Source: Arachis hypogaea (Eukaryota > Streptophyta > Magnoliopsida > Fabales > Fabaceae). Taken from it: a stretch of 64,000 bases of DNA. This document shows, in pieces, positions 1 through 11,003 of this stretch. The position numbers and the translations under genes were made by a program. Under the pieces are notes generated by a model. That model saw nothing but the letters and a program-made list of their open reading frames with translations. It did not search any database and had not been told where the DNA came from. How positions within the stretch are numbered: the stretch's first letter is position 1; each line of letters starts with the position of its first letter. The stretch lies in assembly GCF_003086295.3 (NCBI RefSeq), contig NC_092051.1, positions 18,409,940 to 18,473,939 on the forward strand, read 5' to 3'.

Positions 1-529
1 TTAGGTGGGAAGTTTAAGCTTATCAAAGATTCAAATTTCAAGCTCACTTGACCAAATATGCATCCTACCTTGACCCTAGCCCCATTACAACCAATGAAAA
101 GACCTCATGATACTTGTATGCATGCATGAAATAAATGTTGATTGTTAGAAGAAAAACAAATCTTGGAAAGCATGAAATAGAGGAGAATTGAGTGAATCAA
201 CCCTAAACACTTGAGCGAATAGAGTGCAAATACAACCGGTGAGGGTTTGATGCTCAATTACATGTTTTCACCCATGATCATCATTCTTCATGCAAGTTTG
301 TAAAAATATTTAATAACTCAATTCAATTGTGGATTAGACTTGCTAGTCCTTAGCCCTTGCGCGTATATGTTTCTTGGGAATTGATTTATTTTGACCAAGC
401 ACTTGCATTCATTTAGATAGTTGCATATAGGTAGATTGCATTTAGTTAGTTTCCATTGAATAAATGCCATACCCTTACTTCATTCTTGGTTTAAGCATGA
501 GGACATGCTTGGTTTAAGTGTGGGGAGGT
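1..529 (+). mobile_element. 3' internal region of a Ty3/gypsy (Athila-like) retrotransposon
   Basis: Non-coding sequence that runs directly into an LTR. It ends with the phrase CATGCTTGGTTTAAGTGTG followed by a purine-rich polypurine tract (TGGGGAGG, 521-528). That arrangement is familiar from the untranslated 3' part of legume Athila-like gypsy elements. No gag, pol or env frame is visible, so the coding part lies left of the window or is lost. The lineage call rests on recalled sequence style and is an inference. Confidence 0.55.
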
Positions 530-2053
530 TGACAAACCCCAATTTGACGGTTTGTTTTGTATTGATTTTTGGGGATTTTATCACCTTTTACCCACATTTA
601 TTCAATGAAATAGCATGGTTTTATAACTTCTCCCTTAATTGTGCTTAAGAGTGAAAACATGCTTTTTAGGACTCAAAATAGCTAAATTTAATTCACCTTG
701 ATTCTATTAGATGCCTTGATATGTTTGTTGAGTGATTTAGGGTTTAGAAGGAAAAGATTGGATCAAGGGAATGAAGAAAGAAAGCATGAAAAGTTGGAGA
801 ACTCATGAAGAAATGGAAGAACCGGAAAGCTGTCAAGCCGACCTCTTCGCACTTAATCGGCCATAACTTGAGCTACAGAGGTCCAAATGATGCGGTTCCA
901 GTTGGGTTGGAAAGCTAACATCCGGGGCTTCGAAACGATATAAGATTTGCCATAGTTGCTACACGTATGGTGGCGCGCACGCGCAAAGTACGCGCACGCG
1001 CCGTTGCTGCCACCTAGTTCACTTAAAGCAAAACGTGGCCAACGAATTCTAAAGCCTTGTGGGCCCAATCCAACTCATTTCTGATGCTATTTAACCCAAG
1101 GAGTGAAGAGGGAAACATGTGTTAGTTACCAATTAGTTTAGTTTAGCTTTGTAATTAGTTTCTAGAGAGAGAAGCTCTCACTTCTCTTTAGAATTAGGAT
1201 TAGGTTTAGTTCTTAGATCTAGATTTTAATTCATCTTCTTCTTCTCAATTCCTTGTTGTTACATTCAATCTTCTTCCATTCTTTAGTTGTAATTTCCTTT
1301 ATGTTGTTCTTATATTTTGTTGTAGATCTACTTTTGTTCCTCCCTTTCTCTTTCAATTCAATTCAAGGTAAATCATAATAATTGTGTTCATTTGATTTGT
1401 TGTTGTTTAATTCCTTGCAAATTGAGCAGTGTAGATTTACTTTTCTTGCAATCTTACTATGCTTTCCTTTTATGCCTTCCAAGTGTTTGATGAAATGCTT
1501 GGTTGGATTTTAGAGTAGAGTTTTATGTTCTTGGCTTGGAAAGGTAACTTAGGACCTCTTGAGTTACTAATGTCCAAGTAATTGATGATTGGGATTCATT
1601 GACTCTAGTTCTCACTAATTGAATTAGTGGAGAGTTAGGACTTATGGACTAGGATTGATATAGCTCATTTGACTTTCCTTTACTACTAGTTAGAGGATGA
1701 TTTAATGAGATTAATCCTTGCCAATTCTCATATTGTGGTTAGTGATTAGGATAGAGATCTTTGACCACCAACCCTTGCCAAGACCTTTTTAGCCATTAGT
1801 TTACTTTCTTACCATTTATCTTTCATGCTTCATATCAAAACCCCAAATATAACTCACAACCGATAACAAGACACTCCATTACAATTCCTAGGGAGAACGA
1901 CCCGAGGTTTGAATACTTCGGTTTATAAATTTTAGGGGTTTGTTTTAGTGACAAACAACTTTTTGTATGAAAGGATTAGTGATTGGTTTAGAAACTATAC
2001 TTGCAACGAGATTTCATTTGTGAAATTCTAAACCGTCAAAAATCCATTCATCA
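530..2053 (+). repeat. LTR of the Athila-like element (3' LTR)
   Basis: A 1524-bp block that starts TGACAAACCCC right after the polypurine tract and ends ATCCATTCATCA. This gives TG...CA termini, with near-terminal inverted words TTTGACGG and CCGTCAAA. No second copy lies in the window, so the boundaries come from the tract and terminal bases, not from an LTR pair. A CTATTTAA box near 1088 and the CT-rich stretch after it may be the LTR promoter and leader. Bases 2054 onward read as a B3-domain exon, which fixes the right border. Confidence 0.65.
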
Positions 2054-2945
2054 ACGTCTGCTGGCAATACTCGCACATGGCAACCACACTGTCCAATTCT
2101 TCGTGATAATCCCAGTGAACGACCCTAACACTCTGGTATAGACGAAAATTTAAATTGATAGACTATTGTATTCGTCAAACCCTGTATGACATCGGTTTTT
2201 TTCTCACCATTCATGACAGGATATCCCGCTACGGTTCTCGCAAGATTATCGTGGGTCCCTACTACGACTGCTGACGTTAACGTTGCCTTCCGGACATAGT
2301 TATCGCATGGGCTGCAATCTAGAACCCAATGGGAGGGTCGTAATTCAAGGAGGATGGGCCACTATTAAGGCACATTACAGCCTAAGGGATGAATGGTTGG
2401 TGCTGTTCCGTTATCACAACCTAAAAAACATGATGTACGTCATGTTCTTCACCAGACAGACCAGGAAAATCAACTATGCCGACCATGATGATCCAGGGAC
2501 GAACTCCACTTGCATACACATTTTGATGGCAACCAGGACACTGCACATAGCCGATGGGTTCAGATCGACCAATCCATTCTTTGTCATGCCAATCTTCCAC
2601 AACATAGTATCCGTCTGTATGCTCATAAGTGTCGTGAGAATCCAAAAGTAAATCCTTCCAAATTTACATAGCGTAGCCTATTTCATTGCACTCATCTAAT
2701 AAAAAATATATTTTCATCTCTAGCCAAATGTTCCTTCCCTGCTAGGAGTTTATGAGGATAGGTCAATCTCAATAACCAATGAGACGGGGGCATGGACCGT
2801 TCAATATAGGCATTATGCCGAGCGGGCGAACAAGTGTTTTGGAAGAGGCTGGTCCGTCCTAGCAACTGCCTGCCACTTAAGAGACGGCCATGTGTGTGTC
2901 TTCGAGCGGCTGGCACCGCAAGACTATTGCCTACATATATACTGA
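2054..2945 (+). pseudogene. Two-domain B3 (REM-type) transcription factor gene, 5' end cut off by an LTR
   Basis: B3 domains are plant DNA-binding domains; REM proteins carry several. The frame enters at the LTR border with no start codon. HGNHTVQFFVIIPVNDPNTL ends at a GT donor (intron 2136-2219). After the AG it resumes in phase 0 as DIPLRFSQDYRG, then GGWATIKAHYSL and LVLFRYHN, which complete B3 domain 1. A linker and the start of domain 2 (NPFFVMPIFHNIVSVCML) follow to about 2630. After a second intron whose donor I could not fix (acceptor near 2750), the frame reads TGAWTVQYRHYAERA, GRGWSVLATACHLRDGHVCV and FERLAPQDYC and stops at 2943. The W, GW, GD/DG and FE positions fit the B3 fold. 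Without a 5' exon it is probably a pseudogene, unless transcription starts in the LTR. Confidence 0.7.
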
Positions 2946-3577
2946 TAGCTCATGTATCTCCCCATCCCAGATGTTTTGTAACTTCTTTTCATCAATTACA
3001 ATGCTGCATGTCAATTTTGTGTTTTCAGTTAACACATCTTCCCATCCCTTCTCGAATCCTAATCCACTGTTGTATAATTTAATATTTTTTTTCTGTAAAA
3101 CATCTCTCATTTTTTAGTTTGAATATCTTTCATCCTAAGATTATATTTTTTAACATAGCCAAAACCCTAACATGTCTTTATCCAGACAAAGATATGTTAG
3201 AAATTTAAACCACATGGGCAACCAACATCACCCTGTAGAACTCAAACTGAAAACTAATACATGGTAGTTCAGTATAATTGGACAACTATACCAAAAATCT
3301 TAGAAGCAAATTTAGTGGTGTATTCAAAATTGGCAATAAATCTGTAAACTATTTTTAAAATAGAAAATAATGGTAATGTTTATATACTTTGTCAAATATG
3401 TTTAAAACACACTAATCCATCTAAAAAATGGGCAATTGTTATATTACATATGTACTAGGGGTTTCCTAGGCTAGTCAACATCAGCCAATCTACTAATACG
3501 GGCACCAACCAATGTAAAAAGGTTCGACCAACTTACTGTTGTAGTCGACGATAGTGATGAGTATCAGCCCCCTTCAC
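2946..3577. other. Intergenic, nothing recognised
   Basis: AT-rich sequence with only short chance frames. I see no repeat, RNA gene or coding similarity in it. Confidence 0.5.
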
Positions 3578-4068
3578 TCAATCGTTGAGGGAGATGAATT
3601 GCCCTGAAGTGTTAGTCCCACCGAACTCACTGTTAACAAAATCAGCCTGCATGTCACTATCGGAGCAGCATAACGACAGAATCTCCACGGTAGCATCCGG
3701 ATCCTCGAATAGGTAATCATAGAGCTAACACCAATGGAAAAAGCATATAATTAAACGAAATTATCAACGCAACAGAGTTAACTAAAGCAACTTAAAAATG
3801 ATTAACCCACCAATTCAAGGTCTACGGAATCCTCATCATCTACAACTATGCTTGAAGACTCTAATGTGCGGCGGTCTGAACACGCCGTTCGACTATGTCC
3901 CACCTCCAAGCACGAACAACAGCGTTGACTTTTCTTGTCACCATTCACACCGTTATCCTTTGTCCTGCACTTGCAGGGATTCCGTGCTGACACTGTCTCA
4001 CCTTCATTGGAGGGCTCCTCAGGTGGAAAAGTGGTGTCGGGTGCATCTTCGTTCTCAAAGTGCTTCAA
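3578..4068 (-). pseudogene. Zinc-knuckle protein, last two exons, interrupted upstream
   Basis: Exon A (4067 to 3811) encodes an acidic, Ser-rich segment with a CX2CX4HX4C zinc knuckle (RCCSCLEVGHSRTACSDR). The donor TTG|GTGGGT and acceptor TTAG|CTC (intron 3725-3810, 86 bp) join in phase 0 to exon B (3724-3578). Exon B encodes LYDYLFEDPDATVEILS and continues to a stop at 3578-3580. Such knuckles end FAR1/MULE-derived proteins and bind nucleic acid or zinc, but I do not recognise this family. Exon A runs upstream without a start into the hAT-derived element at 4069, so the gene is broken there. A possible upstream part lies beyond the element at 6078-6198. Confidence 0.45.
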
Positions 4069-4488
4069 CTAGGGGTGGTAGGAGTACCCGAACCCACGGG
4101 TATCTAACCCCCCTTACCTGGTCAGGGCGTGTTTTGATCGGGGAGGGTTGGGGTCAGGGTGACCCCGCCCCTACTCGCCCTGGAGTACACACACACACAC
4201 ACACACACAAACACATGTTTTTAGGGACTAGGGTTTTTTATGTGCCTCCATCACCATCAGACCCCAACTCCCCAAGTCTTATTCTTCTTCCTCAGAGAAC
4301 CAAAGCTCCTTGCTGCTCAGCCTCTCGATGCGATCACTGCAGCTCCTTGCCATCATCGCTCAGTCTCGCTGCTCCTCGCCATCGCTGCACACCTGTCGTC
4401 GCTGCTCAGTCACGCAGTTCCTCGCCGTCGCTGCTCAGCTCCCACCTGCCGTTGTTTCTCATCTCTTATAGCTCTGTAAGACCGTAAG

Positions 4489-4530
<42 letters not shown>

Positions 4531-6077
4531 ACATTGTGAAATCTAAGTTCTTCTCTTGTTCTTCCACAGATTCATCGCTTAGTCGCCGTCGCTGTGAGCT
4601 TGGCCGTCGTCATTGCGTGTGAGCCTGTCACTGGAGTTCCTTTCCTATGTCTCTCTGAGTCTGTGCTCATCGGTTAGTCTCTGATCCCCTCATGATAATT
4701 CATATTTTTTTTGCAGCATAAAGCATTAATTGCATAGCACTATGAGCATTGGATATTATAGCCTATAGGAACATCAGAAAAGTTTCCAAATTTCAAGCAT
4801 TCGCATTTCTAGGACGATTATGCATAAAACACAACCCATATTGTCACGAATTCATATGCCCAATACTAGAAAAAGAAAGTGTTATATTTTGATGTGTGGC
4901 ATTAGTTAGTTTCATTATTTGTTTGTTGGTATCGTTCCTTAGCATGATTTTTGACTTAATATTATACTAGCCTTGTTTGTTTGTTGTCCATGCATGATTT
5001 GTGACTTTATATTATATATATCATTCAATTATTGAAAAAAAAATAAATGATTTTAGAGATGCAACTCACAACTCACAATTTAATATGTTAATGTTTTCAG
5101 TTCCAACAAAGTCATTATTCTTGTGCTGATTTTTGTTTATGTGTCTGATTGCAGTTTTTACTTTTCATTTTAAATTGTTATCGATTTTAGGTTTTTTTTT
5201 AATGTGTTGCAATTGGTTATATATGTTGATTGAGAATGAGACTGTCATATAGTGTTGATATCTCTTTTTGATATGGGGTGTATAAAGTCTACCTGTTTGT
5301 TAAAGATTCTATATGGTTTTGCTTAGTTTTTCAAATTTTTTCAATGTAGGTTCTTTAAGATTATTTCATGGCTAGTAATGTTAGAGAAGACTCACAAAGC
5401 AACAGTGTTGTTGCTCCTAACGATAATGAAGTTGAAGTTTAGAGTAATGCTAATCCAATTTCAGAAACTTCACAAGCAATGGATAATAATGCCTCATCGC
5501 AAAAAGCTCAAAGAAAGAATAATTAAAGCTTTGATGTGTGGCCAAAGTTGGTTGTGGACAATTTTAGGGAGTAAAGATGATATATTATTTAATTTTTATT
5601 TATGTTAATTTTTTACATAATACTAATTAATTTATTAATTTCTATCTCTTTTGATTTTTAGGTTTGAATCTTGACTTTCAAACCTTTAATGATGATGAAG
5701 ATGTGGAAAGTGATCAAGAATAAGGATTGAAGACTCTTTTTTATTTAATGTTACAATTTTTTCATTATGGTGTTAAATTTATAGTGATCAAATATTTATT
5801 TTTTTTTTAATTTCAAGTTAGTTGACATTATATGAATCTTATGTTTCTATTTTAATTTAGGTATGAATTTTAAGTTTTTATCTTAATTTATACATGAATA
5901 TGTAAAAATTAAAATGTTATGCAATTTTTATAGGGGCGAGTACCCGCAAAGGCATGTTAGGGTAGAGCAATCTACTACCCACAGGTAGGAGTGGAGCGAG
6001 TAGTAGTGAAGTGAAAGGAGGGTCGGGCGGGGTCGGGTAGGACAAAAATTTATCCCTACCCGCTCCACTGCCACCCC
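4069..6077 (+). mobile_element. Internally deleted hAT-type transposon (about 2 kb)
   Basis: The ends form a short inverted repeat: TAGGGGTGG at the left and CCACCCCTA at the right, with GGGTCGGG/CCCGCTCC-type subterminal words. Inside is a leader with (AC)n and (CT)n runs. At 5369 an ATG opens a decayed frame (MASNVREDSQSNSVV, stop, SNANPISETSQAMDNN, then DVWPKLVVDNF). This resembles the region around the BED zinc finger of hAT transposases. A short acidic C-terminus (GLNLDFQTFNDDEDVESDQE) ends at 5722. The body of the transposase is missing. I could not find a convincing 8-bp target duplication, so the exact borders are uncertain by a few bases. Confidence 0.5.
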
Positions 6078-6198
6078 TAAACAAAGGGACACAAGAGCAC
6101 ATCCACGGTTTCATAGTGAGTTGTGGCAAAGCCTCGATCTTGTAAATCGCAGTGAAAGCTTTATCGAGAATCATGGTTTCATAGCACTTGAAGAGCAT
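6078..6198 (-). pseudogene. Coding-like fragment on the far side of the hAT insertion
   Basis: The minus strand is open from an ATG at 6198 (MLFKCYETMILDKAF, then ALPQLTMKPWMCSCVPLF) to the element border. It may be the upstream continuation of the zinc-knuckle gene at 3578-4068. Orientation and position fit, but I recognise no domain, and no target duplication proves that the two flanks were once joined. Confidence 0.25.
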
Positions 6199-6211
6199 AG
6201 TTAGATCTGTT

Positions 6212-7712
<1,501 letters not shown>

Positions 7713-7763
7713 AAATGCAACGGCTTTTTTATTGAAATAAATAATCAAAATACTTTTAAAGGT

Positions 7764-7870
7764 TTAGGGTTTAGGGTTTAGGGTTTACGCATCCCTGAAA
7801 ATTATTATCTAAATACGCATCCCTGAAAATTATTATCTAAATACGCATCCCTGAAAATTATTATCTAAAT
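7764..7870 (+). repeat. Telomere-like run and three 28-bp repeats in the left TIR
   Basis: GGTTTAGGGTTTAGGGTTTA (7761-7786 region) is followed by three identical 28-bp units starting at 7787, 7815 and 7843 (each begins ACGCATCCCTG and ends TATCTAAAT). The right TIR has one diverged copy of the unit and no telomere-like run, so both are expansions in the left arm only. Confidence 0.85.
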
Positions 7871-8544
7871 ATGCAGCACCATCTCTTGATCATCACCCAC
7901 AAAATGGGTTTAGCCTCCATTTCATAAATGCCATCCACGAAATGAAACCAAGACTCACATGAGAAGCATTGACCACCATCTCAATTCTGTCACCCGCGAA
8001 ATGGAGAACTGCACATCATTGGAGGCAGCAGCGAAATGGCGACATCAAGGGCGGCGCATGCGAAATGGAGCATCCCGCTCCTGACATACACGAGTTGGTG
8101 TAGTTCTACCATTACCGTAGCATATTATATCATTTTAGGAAAATGCTACTTGTAGAACAAAATTTAGTCTTTGTCAGCCTTTAATATTATTTAATTAAAA
8201 CATATTCCTATTTTTTAGGATACATATTTATAATTAAAATTAATTTAAATTTTAAAAACTAAAATTTCTCTAACTTCCTACCCACTTCATAGTTAGTTAT
8301 TATTTTCTTTTTTTACGTTTCTTCTTTCGTCTGTTCTGCTACAATATTCCAATTTATATCTGCAGAAAAAAAGAATTCAAAGTCAGTGCATTTAGAAAAA
8401 AATTAATCCCTTACTTATTGTACCTTTGATAAAATGCAGGATCTGTTTTACGACTTTGTAGTGATGAATGATCGAATACAATTATTTATACAAACTAAAA
8501 TATTTTCAATTGTAATTTTTTTTAATTGCAACACATATAAAATT

Positions 8545-8790
8545 ATTAAATTATACAAAAAATATTTTTAAAACACATCCAAAATCATAAATCTAAAATT
8601 TAAATTTAAATATTAAAAAATAATTGTAAAACATCTAAAATTATGAAGTTATATAGAAATTATTTTTGAAACAAATCCAAAATCATAAATCTAAAATTTA
8701 AACTTAAACATTAAAAAACAATTGTAACACATCTAAAATTATAAAGTTATACAAAAAATATTTTTAAAACACTTCCAAAATATAGAAATT
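8545..8790. repeat. About 98-bp tandem repeat, 2.4 copies
   Basis: The phrase AAAATCATAAATCTAAAATTT recurs at 8581 and 8679, with matching flanking words (TTATACAAAAAATATTTTTA at the edges). It lies in the AT-rich middle of the outer MULE and has no coding content. Confidence 0.6.
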
Positions 8791-9446
8791 ACACAGTAAA
8801 TTTTAAATTTCAGTTTTATTTAGTTTGTATTTTGAATGTGTATTAATTTTAAAAAGATAGTAAATCTATTCATAATTTTTAGATGTGTTTATTTTAATTT
8901 TTTTTAATTATTGTAATAAAAGGCTGAATATTGTGTCATTTATAAAGGATACCTAGTTGAAAAAACATATTATTTTTAAAAAAAATATCCATTAACAAAA
9001 GTTTTATTTTTCTTCGTTAAATTTTGCTTACTAAAATACTTCTTAATAAATTATCCTTTTATTCATTAAATTATATTTTTAAAAAAATTTAATAATTATA
9101 TTATTTTTTTCTAAAATACCCTTCTATAATGTTTTAATTATTAAATTATATGGTAAAAAACCCAAATAAGCCAAGGAGAGCTCCAAATTACCGAAATCAG
9201 CCAAATCAAAAATCCATACCTGAATCCACCAGGACGAATTATTATATAATTCAAATCAATAAGATTCGAATTATACTCTCAAGTAATTCGAAGTGATATA
9301 ATTCGAATTATCTCCATGCAACAAATTAACGTAATTCGAGTTGATATGATTCGAATTATACACATGCAAAAAATGATGTAATTCGAAACAATACGTTTCG
9401 AATTAAACTTACCTATTTCGAATTTAGTTAATTCGAATTACTAGGA

Positions 9447-9504
9447 CTCATTGTACGACTCATTGAACTCCTAAAACCCACCTAGGGAGCTCATTGTACG
9501 ACTC
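9447..9504. repeat. 15-bp direct repeat at the transposase deletion junction
   Basis: CTCATTGTACGACTC occurs at 9447-9461 and again at 9490-9504. One copy encodes part of ESYNE near the end of the truncated transposase and the other lies just past its stop. It probably marks the internal deletion that removed the catalytic domain. Confidence 0.7.
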
Positions 9505-10758
9505 GTCCCAGTCCCCATATATGACGGCAACGGCCTTCTGCTTCGCCATCCATACCCTCCTGTACGTTGGCCTGAACCCAAAGTGTGCGGCCGTGGCATT
9601 TTGAAGCACATTGATGTTCACAGCTGCATCAGCCCTAACCATCGGCATAATGAAGGTGGATATCACATGGTAGTCCAGACTCCTATGGTCGCTGGAGATG
9701 GAGCTGGCGAGACATGTATGCGGTCCGTTGTATCGCTTCACTTCCCAGATACCCTTCCACTGTCGGAGACTCATCCGAATGAGCCATGTGCACCCATTCC
9801 CAAACTCAGAACACTTTCCCACATACCTGCGATAGTCAGACTCAACGACCTTGTACTGGACCCCTCGGCGGATACTGTACGTCTTCACATTCAACAGCGC
9901 CTCATCTTTATCCTGAAATTGTTGGCCAACCTGAAACTCGTTCATACCGGCAGACCCCTCCGTATCTCTAGCGCCAAATCCTGAGGGCTGCAGAGCACTT
10001 TTGTCCTGCCGCATGGCATCCAGGTCCAACGAGGAAAAATGGGGTGGATATTGTTGTGTGCCAGAACTAGATCCACCTGTAGCCCTTCTTGGAACAGTAG
10101 TTCCAACATCATCGCCGCTTTCATCAGCGATCATATCCGGCTCCACGTCATCGTCATCTGGATCATCAAACAAACCATCACCAACACCAGCCGGTGTGGG
10201 ACAATGTACCTCGGTGGGAATATGTTCCCCATGCCGAACCTCGTCTCCAACATTGCCGACCAGATCGACGGCAAACGAAGGGGACGCAACAGGCTGCATC
10301 AGTGGCTCATACACAAGAGCAGAGGATGAAGCAACAGCAGGTCTCGAGCTCGAGCCGGCAACCGCGGCTATAGTATTGGCATTCCGGTTTGAACCACCCG
10401 AGCTAGATACCACATCAACCAACTTAGCCAACAACTCTGGTGTCCTTACCTCGGGAAACTGCCTACGACAAAGAAACATAACCTGCAAGTCCTCGTTACT
10501 ACCGATTGTGGAACAATCAAACTTCACGGTGTCATGGAGCACCGCTGTTGGAATGCGGTAGAAAAACTTCTTGACCCTTTTAACTCCTTCGAGACCAAGC
10601 TTATCCAGCACACAGCTAACAAGAGCATCGTAGGTGGTTGTTGGCGTCACGATAATACATAGGGGATCCTTATCAGTGAACTTCACGCCGGACCGAGTTT
10701 TTCTCTTAATCGACCCTCTATAATGTACCAGCACTAGGAAACTCTCCTCACTAGCCAT
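9460..10758 (-). CDS. MULE transposase N-terminal half (mudrA-like), catalytic domain missing
   Basis: This intronless 432-aa ORF starts MASEESFLVLVHYRGSIKRK. Residues about 5-110 resemble the PB1-like N-terminus of plant MuDR proteins. A Ser/Asp-rich acidic linker follows (about 120-270), then the MuDR DNA-binding domain (about 275-365: FQVGQQFQDKDEALLNVKTY, CTWLIRMS, NGPHTCL). The frame ends DWDESYNELPRWVLGVQ and stops exactly where the DDE transposase domain normally begins; that domain and the SWIM zinc finger are absent. The start is chosen at the first ATG after a TATATATA box (about 10796-10830). The protein could bind element ends but could not cut DNA. The lack of stops suggests a young deletion or retained use as a DNA-binding repressor; the latter is inference. 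Confidence 0.85.
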   Translation of the reverse strand: MASEESFLVLVHYRGSIKRKTRSGVKFTDKDPLCIIVTPTTTYDALVSCVLDKLGLEGVKRVKKFFYRIPTAVLHDTVKFDCSTIGSNEDLQVMFLCRRQFPEVRTPELLAKLVDVVSSSGGSNRNANTIAAVAGSSSRPAVASSSALVYEPLMQPVASPSFAVDLVGNVGDEVRHGEHIPTEVHCPTPAGVGDGLFDDPDDDDVEPDMIADESGDDVGTTVPRRATGGSSSGTQQYPPHFSSLDLDAMRQDKSALQPSGFGARDTEGSAGMNEFQVGQQFQDKDEALLNVKTYSIRRGVQYKVVESDYRRYVGKCSEFGNGCTWLIRMSLRQWKGIWEVKRYNGPHTCLASSISSDHRSLDYHVISTFIMPMVRADAAVNINVLQNATAAHFGFRPTYRRVWMAKQKAVAVIYGDWDESYNELPRWVLGVQ

Positions 10759-10795
10759 CTCCCCTCTTTGTTGAGAGCATCATGAGTTCACAGCA

Positions 10796-10830
10796 TATAT
10801 ATACAGCTCTGGTTCGTGCTATATATATAT
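10796..10830 (-). promoter_or_regulatory. TATA-type promoter of the truncated mudrA gene
   Basis: Two TATATATA stretches lie about 40-70 bp upstream of the ATG at 10758 on the minus strand, just inside the right end of the inner MULE, where mudrA genes are normally driven from the element end. Confidence 0.45.
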
Positions 10831-11003
10831 AATTCGAAACAATTTGTTTCGAATTATGTTGTATCACAAGCTGACCTAGTAATTCGAATTAACTAAACTC
10901 GAATTCCTTAATTATAATTCGAAACGATTTGTTTCGAATTATGTTGTATCACAAGCTAACCTAGTAATTCGAATTAACTAAACTCGAATTCCTTAAGTAT
11001 AAT
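10829..11003. repeat. 85-bp tandem duplication inside the right end of the inner MULE
   Basis: Two nearly identical units begin ATAATTCGAAAC and run through TTGTATCACAAGCT to AACTCGAATTCCTTAA. They add extra TCGAATT palindromes on the promoter side of the gene and have no counterpart in the left end. Confidence 0.75.

Noticed and set aside
3798..4487. 229-codon plus-strand frame
   Set aside because: It is antisense to the zinc-knuckle exon and then crosses the leader and AC repeats of the hAT element. No domain is seen.
9786..9971. Short plus frame within the mudrA gene
   Set aside because: Shadow frame without any family resemblance.
10001..10561. 186-codon plus-strand frame opposite the mudrA gene
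   Set aside because: Shadow of the real minus-strand gene; composition mirrors the Ser/Asp linker.
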